Shown piece by piece: positions 8,047 to 14,249 of a stretch of 14,249 nucleotides of DNA. The position numbers and the translations under genes are program-made. The DNA comes from Amoebophrya sp. AT5.2 (taxonomy: Eukaryota; Sar; Dinophyceae; Syndiniales; Amoebophryaceae). Every line of letters begins with the position of its first letter. Position 1 is the first letter of the stretch. The stretch lies in assembly GCA_005223375.1 (NCBI GenBank), contig RXOD01005411.1, positions 1-14,249 of the forward strand, read 5' to 3'. The notes beneath the pieces were generated by a model that was given only the letters and a program-made list of their open reading frames with translations, was not told the origin of the DNA and did not search any database.

Positions 8047-8536
8047 ACTGGCATCAGAACAAGTGTGGCTACTTGATGAAAACGATCTTGAGCGTAGCGC
8101 GTTCGAAAACGATGTTGATGATCTCCTACCTCAGCTGCACCTTCATCATAGTTCGTTCACGAGGAAAGCGTATGGCCCTTCTTTGGTGACAGCAATCGGC
8201 AAGCGAGGCGCTGATGCGACAGGTAGAAGCGCGCTTGAGTTCAAGTCGCCTACAGCCCAAAAAATCAAGACCAGGGTTGATATCTCAGGACGCAAACTCA
8301 AGCATCTTCAAGGAGCGGACACGACTTTCCAAGTTCTTAAGCGAAATCGTCGCACTGGAAGAGCTAGACTCTGTTAGTGTTATAGCGAGTTACATCCGAG
8401 TGCGCAGCTATAGCGATTTCACAACCAGTGTTCTAATAGGCAGGAAAGATCTTTCCAAACGCAGCTTTTTTTCTTCAAGCTTGATAGCCGACCAGGATGC
8501 CTCCTCGCAGGGCGCGCCGTAATCAGAATCAGCCGC
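8047..8536 (+). repeat. 5' cassette, copy A (upstream of paralogue 1)
   Basis: DNA from about 8047 to 8536 aligns with about 9737-10276. The clearest match starts at TGGCTACTTGATGAAAACG. Identity by hand is about 95% over the first 120 bases, about 90% over the next 143 and about 80% closer to the gene. It recovers to about 92% across the ATG and the first dozen codons. Copy A lacks 47 bp present in B and has about 10 bp extra (AAAGATCTTT region) before the start. It ends with a pyrimidine-rich tract, TTTTTTTCTTCAAG, about 20 bases before the ATG. It probably contains the promoter and 5' leader. A 119-codon frame (8018-8377) crosses it but is not preserved in copy B. Confidence 0.88.
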
Positions 8537-9258
8537 CGCAGCAGGACAACAACCCCGCTGCGAATCAGCCGGCCGCGCAGCAGCAAAACGGACCCGCAGC
8601 GAATCAGCAGGCGCAGCCCGTCCCGCAGTATGGCTTTCCTCTGTTCGAGAACGCCCGGACGATGCAGGTGCTTCACAAAAGCTTTGCGGATGTGGAGTTC
8701 AAAAAGGTCGCAAAGCGAGCGCAACGCAGCGTCAATAGTCTCGCTGTCAACGTCTGGGACCTGTGCCTGGCGAAGAAAACCGGCTTGACGCAAGGAATCC
8801 ACTCCCCTGTGAAGACGAAGATCCTTTCATTCATGGGCGACGAGCCGCCGGCAACGGTCTACGCAGACCTCTCAGCGGCGCGGCTCCTGGCTTTGAGCAA
8901 TCGCACACAGGACGAGTTTGTAAAGTGCGTCGCGGAGTTCCTCACGAAGAAGTGCGAGCAGTACGCCGTAGCGGGGAACAAGTCCTGCAATGTGACGTTC
9001 AGTGAAATGAGGGCGGACTTTATTGAAAAGAGGCCGCGGGGTACTACTTCTTCAAAGCTGCTTCCCGCGGATATAGAAACATTTGCCGGAAAAAACTGGT
9101 GGAAGTGGCTGGTCAGCTTTCTGCCCAATCTTCCAAAAACGATCGAGGCAGCCGGTATTAAGATGCACTACCCAGAGCCTGTTGCCCCCGCGGAGGAGGG
9201 TGGAGCAAAGAAAGGAGCGGAAGAGGAAAGCGTTCTGACGCTCATTTGGTACGGGTAG
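8497..9258 (+). CDS. Tandem family protein, paralogue 1 (unknown function)
   Basis: A 253-aa protein of a family I do not recognise, with no signal peptide or membrane helix. A basic leader, MPPRRARRNQN, is followed by a Gln/Asn/Pro/Ala-rich disordered stretch to about residue 46. The core opens with FPLF and a long amphipathic basic helix (RTMQVLH...KKVAKRAQR...NVWDLCLAKKTG). Then come SPVKTKILSFMGDE, a helical middle region, KNWWKWLVSFLPNLPKT (199-215) and IEAAG. It closes on a Glu/Gly-rich linker and a hydrophobic tail, SVLTLIWYG. Lys/Arg patches plus Trp motifs allow nucleic-acid or protein binding, but nothing proves it. The start is fixed by exact match of the leader to paralogue 2. It follows the hydrolase gene by 487 bp, mostly cassette A. 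Intronless. Confidence 0.82.
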   Translation: MPPRRARRNQNQPPQQDNNPAANQPAAQQQNGPAANQQAQPVPQYGFPLFENARTMQVLHKSFADVEFKKVAKRAQRSVNSLAVNVWDLCLAKKTGLTQGIHSPVKTKILSFMGDEPPATVYADLSAARLLALSNRTQDEFVKCVAEFLTKKCEQYAVAGNKSCNVTFSEMRADFIEKRPRGTTSSKLLPADIETFAGKNWWKWLVSFLPNLPKTIEAAGIKMHYPEPVAPAEEGGAKKGAEEESVLTLIWYG

Positions 9259-9736
9259 ACCGTTGGCGGTCTGGAGGTCCTGCAGTGCCATGGCCTGCGG
9301 GTGAATGCTAACTGGGTACTTTGCGACAAAGAAGCGATCGAGATCTTCTGTGGACACAGTTGCTACGAACGTCATACGGTTTGCAGCATCGGAAATACTA
9401 GGAAAAGGAGCTAGCAAGTGCAAGCGATCGCCAATCATCTTCAAAACGCAAGTAGCGCGCGGAGGACGAAGTGCTGGCCAACGGGAAGAGCTGTCTACAA
9501 TTATCGTGGTAAAGATTGAGCGAGATACCAGATCGCGAGAGAGAAGTTGCGCGCTGGGACTGCATTGATGTAGCAGCGACATACATCTGCGACTTGTTGC
9601 TGTCATGTGGCGCTGGCGTGTGACTGTCAAGCATTGTAGGTTGGTACGTGTGCCCCAGGAGCACAAAGAAAGACGAACTCTGCAGGACCGACGATTCGCT
9701 CGAATTTCCCTTCATCTGGAGCAACACGAGCTTTCA
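9259..9736. other. Spacer after paralogue 1, with weak similarity to the spacer after paralogue 2
   Basis: No convincing gene. The + strand stretch around GTGAATGCTAACTGG and GACAAAGAA (9301-9332) resembles GTGAATGCAAACTG and GACAAAGAA at 11135-11163. ACGGTTTGCAGC (9377-9388) resembles ACGGTTGCAGC (11216-11226). The order is the same, which suggests an old shared 3' flank. A minus-strand frame reading into paralogue 1 looks partly protein-like here, but it has stops in the corresponding region near 11165. Confidence 0.4.
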
Positions 9737-10276
9737 CTATTGCGATCGGAATAAGCGTGGCTACTTGATGAAAACGATCTTGAGCGTAACGCGTTCGAAA
9801 ACGATGTTGATGATCTCCTAGCTCAGCTGCACTTTCATCATAGTTCGTTCACGAGAAAAGCGTCTGGCCCTTCTTCAGATGAATCAGATAAACACGTTCG
9901 CTCGACGAGCTGTCATCGACTTTGGTGAGAGCAATCGGCAAGCGAGGCACTGATGCGACAGTTAGAAGCGCGCTTAAGCTGAAATCGCCTACAGCCCAAA
10001 AAGTTAAGACCACGGTTGGTATCTGAGGACGCAAACTCAAACATCTTCAGGGAGCGGACACAACGAACGTCTCCAGTTCGTAAAAGAAACCATCGCAATA
10101 GAGCTAGAGCTAGACTCTGTTGGTGTTAGAGCGAGTTACTTCCGAGTGCGCAGCTGTAGCGATTTCAGAACCAGTTTTCTAGTAGGCAGCCCCAAACGCA
10201 GCTTTTTGTTTTTGTTTTTCTCTTCACGCTCGAGAACAGGATGCCACCTCGCAGGGCGCGCCGTAACCAGAATGAG
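9737..10276 (+). repeat. 5' cassette, copy B (upstream of paralogue 2)
   Basis: This partner of the 8047-8536 cassette shows the same order of blocks and carries 47 bp (about 9877-9923) absent from copy A. The block just before the gene ends in a long pyrimidine tract (TTTTTGTTTTTGTTTTTCTC) and AACAGG directly before ATG 10241. Similarity to copy A continues through roughly the first 12 codons and then falls abruptly to the level of diverged paralogues. Confidence 0.88.
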
Positions 10277-10963
10277 CCGCAGGTGGCGGATCAGCAGGCG
10301 CAGCCTCCCGTGGCGCCGCCGCCGCCTCCCGTGGCGCCGCCGCCCGAGTTCCCCCTTTTCAGCGAGGGCCGGACCTTGCAGATGCTGCACAGTGCCCTCA
10401 CGGATGTGGAAGCCAAAAAGCTCGCGAAACGGGCGCAGCGCCGCCTGAACAATTTGGTGCTGAACGTGTGGAACCTGTGCGCCGCGAAGAAAACCGGGTG
10501 GCAGAAACACGGCGGCATCGACGAGCCGGTAAAGGCTAAAGTGCTCGCGTTCATGGGGAACGAGTTAGCGCCGAAAGTCAACCCGAAGCTGTCGGCGGCG
10601 TGGTTTAGTGCTTTGCGTGAGAGAACGAGGGAGAAATATGTCGCGCAGATTGTCGACTTAGTTGTGGCGGCGTGCGAGCGGGCCGGAACAGCCGGGAACC
10701 GCCAAAGCGAAGTAAAGTGGAGCGAGATGCAGAAGGCGCTGAGAGCTAGTCTGGGGGCTGAGTTTCTCGGTTTGCAGCCCTCGAGTGGCATGCCGGGAAA
10801 AAACTGGTGGAAGTGGTTGGCCGGGTTCCTACCTTCCTTGCCAAAAACGCTCGAAGCAGCCGGCCTGGCCATAGCGTACCCGGAGCCCACTGACGGATCG
10901 GAGGGAGGGGCCGAAAAGAAGGGGGTCGAGGAGAACAGCGTGCTGAAACTATCGTGGCGATAG
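10241..10963 (+). CDS. Tandem family protein, paralogue 2 (unknown function)
   Basis: 240 aa. The leader MPPRRARRNQN is identical to that of paralogue 1. The disordered stretch is here proline-rich: two 21-bp repeats at about 10304 and 10325 encode PPVAPPP twice. The core keeps FPLF, RTLQMLHSAL, DVEAKKLAKRAQR, NVWNLCAAKKTG, EPVKAKVLAFMGNE, a helical middle, GKNWWKWLAGFLPSLPKT (N188, W189, W190, W192) and LEAAG, ending SVLKLSWR. By hand it is about 43% identical to paralogue 1 and about 42% to paralogue 3, far less than its 5' flank. Synonymous sites are also strongly diverged, so the bodies are old duplicates. Soluble, probably helical; function unknown. Confidence 0.82.
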   Translation: MPPRRARRNQNEPQVADQQAQPPVAPPPPPVAPPPEFPLFSEGRTLQMLHSALTDVEAKKLAKRAQRRLNNLVLNVWNLCAAKKTGWQKHGGIDEPVKAKVLAFMGNELAPKVNPKLSAAWFSALRERTREKYVAQIVDLVVAACERAGTAGNRQSEVKWSEMQKALRASLGAEFLGLQPSSGMPGKNWWKWLAGFLPSLPKTLEAAGLAIAYPEPTDGSEGGAEKKGVEENSVLKLSWR

Positions 10964-11873
10964 GGGTGGAATGCAATGGGGTTCGAGATAGACGACCGAC
11001 GATCACCGGTTATGTGGCGCATTATTGATTACGATGAGTGCCTGGCGCTGGCGGAGAGATAATCGCTTGGCTGCGCATTTGCTACTTCGAGGCGGATATA
11101 CTCGGCAGTACCTGTCTCTGTCCTGGGAAGAGCCGTGAATGCAAACTGATTCGAGACAAAGAAATATTAATGATCGGGCGACCACACCCACTGCCACTCC
11201 CACAGCTGGAGCACTACGGTTGCAGCGCTCGAAGTCGCCAGGGCTTCCGCATTCAGCGTGGATCGATCGGATCTCGCATCTATTTCTGCGGACTCGCTCA
11301 AAAAAATGTGCGTGTTGCGGCGTACATTGGCACTTTTTCTGTAATCGCAAAGGTTCGTGTCGGCAGGCCGTTGGACGTGGTGGGGGCTGGCGGCGTCCAA
11401 GCGAGCCGTTTGTCAAGAAGTTTAGTCCGTGATACGGGGAGCATCCTCGGTCTGGAATTCGGTTTGGTTCGGTTGGCAGTCGCGCTCCTTGGAATATGGC
11501 ATCGGTTCTGTCATCATGGTACGTGGTGCCTGCTTCTGTGAATCCGCAACGGAGCACGTTTCATTTCTATTCTCACCCGAACACCACGTGTTCCAGCCCG
11601 TTACTGCCGTTCTTGCCCTGTCTCTTCGAATTTAGCCTCTGGCTTTTGCAACTTCGGAGGCTACCCCTCCGTCGCGAGTAGGTGAAGAGTGCTTACCGTG
11701 GGCCTGGACGCCGCCAGGTGAAACAAAAACAAAAAAAAGAGTGCGAGTCTAAAAAAAATAAATTGAATTTCTTAAGTGAACGGATACCGATACAGCCACA
11801 AAGCCATCAATTTTGAACAGTTTTTTAAGATTCGGCTCCTGGTTCTCTGGCTAAACGTGTCCGCGTCAATATC
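10964..11873. other. Long spacer before paralogue 3
   Basis: 910 bp without a supported gene. The first part carries the weak 3'-flank similarity noted at 11135-11226. The last 150 bases are A-rich (11721-11770, including AATAAA at about 11757), then TTTTTTAAG and a GGCTCCTGGTTCTCTGG tract before the start at 11874. The cassette found upstream of paralogues 1 and 2 is not visible here. Confidence 0.5.
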
Positions 11874-12596
11874 ATGGAGAACAACTACGCTGCGGAACAG
11901 CGCCAGGGCCCACCGGTCGCACATCAGCCGGCACCGCCGGCGCCTCAGCCGGAATTTACGCTTTTTCAGGAGCGCCGGAGTTTGCAGATGCTTCACAGTG
12001 CGCTTTGCGAGTCGGAAGCTAAAAACGTCGCCAAGCGGGCCCAGCGCCGTGTGAGCCAGCTGGTCGTGAACGTGTGGGATATGTGCGCCGCGAAGCGGAC
12101 GGGTTACGCTGCGCGAGGGGGTATGGACAATCCGGTCAAAGCCAAGATCGTAGCTTTCATGGGGGATGGGGGGCCGGCGGCTGAACTTAGCGCAAGCCTG
12201 TCACTGACCAGACTCCGCGTTCTGCGAGAAAATTACGAACGGGAACGCGTCGCGTACTTGGCCGGCATCATTGTGGCGAAGTGCGAAGCGGAAGCGAGAG
12301 AGGGCAATCGCCGAGCTAATCTCAAGTACCGCGACGCGCAAAACGAACTACGAGCCAAGCTGTTGGCCGTCGGTAAGGTGGACGATCTTTTTCCCCGCGA
12401 TACAGATGCTTGGAAAAAAAGAAACAACTGGGAGTGGTTGTTTACTTTTCTGCCGTCGCTAAGACCCACACTTGAATCCGGAGGACTAGCAGTCAGTACC
12501 TTGCCACTGCCAACCTCGGGGGATAATGGAAACGAGAGGGAGAGTAAAGTCAAGAACGCAGGAGAGCTGGGATTGTTGAGTATCTCCTGGGCGTAG
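11874..12596 (+). CDS. Tandem family protein, paralogue 3 (unknown function)
   Basis: 240 aa from ATG 11874. This member lacks the MPPRRARRNQN leader and begins MENNYAAEQRQGPPVAHQP, a shorter Pro/Gln/Ala-rich stretch. The core is conserved: LQMLHSAL, AKRAQRR, LVVNVWDMCAAKRTG, NPVKAKIVAFMGD, LRAKL and RNNWEWLFTFLPSLRPTLESGGLA (from about residue 183), ending LLSISWA. The usual WWKW is NWEW here, and the KT of PKT is changed to RPT, so it is the most divergent of the three at the C-terminal motif. The 15 in-frame codons before the ATG (after a TAA at 11826-11828) read AKRVRVNI at their end, which could be a decayed basic leader. Intact, no frameshift. Function unknown. Confidence 0.8.
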   Translation: MENNYAAEQRQGPPVAHQPAPPAPQPEFTLFQERRSLQMLHSALCESEAKNVAKRAQRRVSQLVVNVWDMCAAKRTGYAARGGMDNPVKAKIVAFMGDGGPAAELSASLSLTRLRVLRENYERERVAYLAGIIVAKCEAEAREGNRRANLKYRDAQNELRAKLLAVGKVDDLFPRDTDAWKKRNNWEWLFTFLPSLRPTLESGGLAVSTLPLPTSGDNGNERESKVKNAGELGLLSISWA

Positions 12597-12963
12597 ACTT
12601 CGCTCGGGCGATCACAAATGAGGCTGAAAGTAACTGCTCTTGTACATCACACTGGTCTCACTCTCACCCGCGCCCAGCTCGAGGGCATCTTTACAGTTAC
12701 TGACGACACACTGGTTGACACGATAGATACTGGATGGAGTAATGTGATTCATTGACCACTCTTATGCCTACAATCTTCGTGGCGCGCTGGTGGAAGCAGT
12801 TGAAGGCTCCTCCTTGGAGTTAGCCAAAGATCGCACTGATTCGAACTGTTTTCGATCCAAACGCAAGGGCAAGTGTTGTCGCGTGGTCCGGCTACCAGAT
12901 CGACCTGTCGGCTCCACATTCTGTGCCTTCGGTCACGTCTAGTGACGTTGAGCCAATGCAACA

Positions 12964-13039
12964 TCGGTAGTTTCTCAACCGGTAGTTTCGTCGGTAGTTT
13001 GTCGTCGGTAGGTTCTCATCATGGTTCTCGTTGGTAGTT
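12964..13039. repeat. Short irregular repeat cluster, CGGTAGTTT-like
   Basis: Five copies of T/CGGTAGTTT or close variants begin at about 12965, 12980, 12992, 13006 and 13032, with spacers of 3-17 bases such as CTCAAC, CGT and GTCGT. The third-base pattern does not follow a reading frame. It could be a decayed microsatellite or a cluster of protein-binding sites. Confidence 0.6.
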
Positions 13040-13388
13040 TCCCAATTGTCGGTCGATCAAATGCTACTAGTCGACCACTCAGGCCGAGGCCCTTCCTCGT
13101 CGGTCGGTAAAAATGCGGCTCAGTTTCTTCACTTCGGGGCGTCGGTGTCAGGTTCGCAAGCAGAAGACAAGCGTGCGTGCTCCGACTGTAGCTCCGCGTC
13201 CGTTCGCCTTCGCCTTAGTTTCAAAGTAAATTGCCAGAGAATATATCGAAAAACGACAGTCGTGTATACGGCGGGCGAACTCTCGCTGATAATGTTTTAG
13301 CTGTCGCGTCTCGGCCCTCAATGTTCGAATTTGGCACCCACCAGTCATGTATGCATGATGATCACAAGACTATGCTCGAAGACCTAGA

Positions 13389-13771
13389 TCATGACGCATG
13401 GGTTCGCATGCTCAGTAGAGCTAGGGTGACTCTTTGATCTATCGACTGCTTGCCACACCTACAGCAGTATTGAATGTACTCGAGGTCGAGATAGAAGATT
13501 TTCTCAGGCTCGCCACAGGGAGAGTGTAAGTAAGTAGCTTTCCTTTTTTTCGGGTGCCACTGAAGCGCGCCCAGAGTAGGCTCGCCACGTGCCGGCGCTC
13601 GGAAGTCAACGCGATTCATTTTCGTGCAACGCGATTGTCCGTCGTCCCACGACCCGATGCCTTCCTTGGCAAAGCAGACCCTGCATCGGCACTTCGTGGA
13701 GACGTCTACAACCATACACGAGTCGCTATTTTGAACTGGAACGCGGCCGGCCGTTTTGCAAGTGCACGAAA
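13389..13771 (-). CDS. Doubtful Cys-rich minus-strand coding segment
   Basis: A frame open from 13934 down to a stop at 13389 has a Cys-rich pattern in its lower part. In order it reads FSCTCK, SCMVVD, KCRCRVCF, SRCTK, LHSPCGEPEKIFYLDLEY and CCRCGK. The CxC/CxxC spacing could bind zinc, and the last block looks protein-like. No clear start is visible: the upper part overlaps the + strand frame beginning 13772. A + strand frame covers the same bases (13554-13793). It could be an exon, a decayed gene or chance. Confidence 0.22.
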
Positions 13772-14249
13772 ATGCAGCAACCGCACCCGGTGAACCTGCC
13801 GGGGCAGGTGGACATTTCACTAATTGGCGCGCCCGGTAGTTCCGCCATGGGATTTCGGAGCAGCGGCCGCTCCGATGGCGTGCCGAATAATCGTGGGAGC
13901 GGACGGGCTGACTCGTGCGGGGCTGAAGTTGCAACCGGAGACCAAGAATTTCTTTTCGCGCCCGCGGAGCGGGCCTCGACGAGCAGCGGCGCGTCGGCGG
14001 GAGAGGGGCCTAGCGCTGGCCCGGCCGTTCAGTACTCCAGTCCCTTGGGCGAGGTTCAGCTGGGGATGCCGCTGGGTTCTCCTTCAATCGAAGAAGCCTC
14101 TTTACCTAACCCTGGCTTGGGCCGCGGCACTGGTTCTGGATATCTACAGCAGAAGTCGGCAAAAAGCAAAAGGACGGGCCCGACGCCAACCGAGCTCCTG
14201 GCGGAGCTTTTGGCGGAGCGCGGCATCGGGACCGGCAAACGGCGGGGGT
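13772..14249 (+). CDS. N-terminal part of a Ser/Gly/Pro-rich protein, runs off the window
   Basis: An open frame from ATG 13772 continues 159 codons to the window edge with no stop. It begins MQQPHPVNLPGQVDISLIG and continues with low-complexity Ser/Gly/Ala/Pro segments (SSAMGFRSSGRSDG, STSSGASAGEGPSAG). It then has a basic patch (QQKSAKSKR) and a likely helix, TPTELLAELLAERG, at about 142-155. Disordered N-termini like this often precede a folded domain, which would lie outside the window. The frame is also open upstream to a TAG at 13577, without another ATG, so an upstream exon is possible. Same strand as the other genes. No domain recognised. Confidence 0.55.
   Translation, partial: MQQPHPVNLPGQVDISLIGAPGSSAMGFRSSGRSDGVPNNRGSGRADSCGAEVATGDQEFLFAPAERASTSSGASAGEGPSAGPAVQYSSPLGEVQLGMPLGSPSIEEASLPNPGLGRGTGSGYLQQKSAKSKRTGPTPTELLAELLAERGIGTGKRRG

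Larger units (their letters stand above)
12597..13771. other. Long spacer with short repeats
   Basis: No well-supported gene in about 1.2 kb. It holds the CGGTAGTTT cluster (12964-13039). Overlapping frames of doubtful status on both strands fill 13389-13771, including a Cys-rich minus-strand frame. No tRNA or other structured RNA was recognised. Confidence 0.5.

Noticed and set aside
9052..9666. Minus-strand frame reading into paralogue 1, with a protein-like stretch near its middle
   Set aside because: Its lower part is antisense to the conserved core of paralogue 1, and the corresponding minus strand near 11165 has a stop.
12820..12860. TTCGAAT-type loop suggesting a tRNA on the minus strand
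   Set aside because: The flanking bases do not form the T-stem, and no acceptor or anticodon arm could be found.

Overview
The window looks like nuclear DNA of a GC-rich microbial eukaryote (protist or alga) rather than a bacterium. Gene starts have no ribosome-binding sites. Intergenic stretches are long and non-coding, with satellite and foldback repeats. Several starts follow pyrimidine- or branch-point-like tracts ending in AG, and the recognisable proteins read like marine-protist versions of their families. Every convincing gene lies on the + strand. That fits the one-way gene blocks of dinoflagellates and relatives, but the sequence cannot prove a lineage and I found no spliced-leader relic.

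Layout. Positions 1-932 are a satellite of about 6.5 units of roughly 144 bp. One unit is split by a 132-bp foldback element (236-367) with a 3-bp target duplication. Positions 933-2219 hold no gene I can support. An ADP-ribosylglycohydrolase-fold protein with altered metal-site motifs follows (2220-3449). Next come a secretory two-helix membrane protein of unknown role (4161-5489), whose middle part reads better in another frame, and a GH123/DUF4091-like glycoside hydrolase (5757-8009).

The second half (8047-12596) is the most unusual part. It holds three tandem paralogues of a family I do not recognise (8497-9258, 10241-10963, 11874-12596), about 240-250 aa each. They share a Pro/Gln-rich N-terminus, a basic helical core and a W-W-K-W/FLPSLPKT C-terminal motif. 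By hand alignment the bodies are only about 40-45% identical. Yet copies 1 and 2 share a 5' cassette of about 450-480 bp, plus their first dozen codons, at roughly 85-95% nucleotide identity. This points to gene conversion or exchange of the promoter/leader onto diverged bodies. Copy 3 lacks the cassette and the basic leader.

The right end (12597-14249) is mostly intergenic, with a small CGGTAGTTT repeat cluster and a Cys-rich minus-strand frame of doubtful status. A Ser/Gly-rich reading frame beginning at 13772 runs off the window. No shared pathway links the two enzymes and the family; their adjacency may be incidental.
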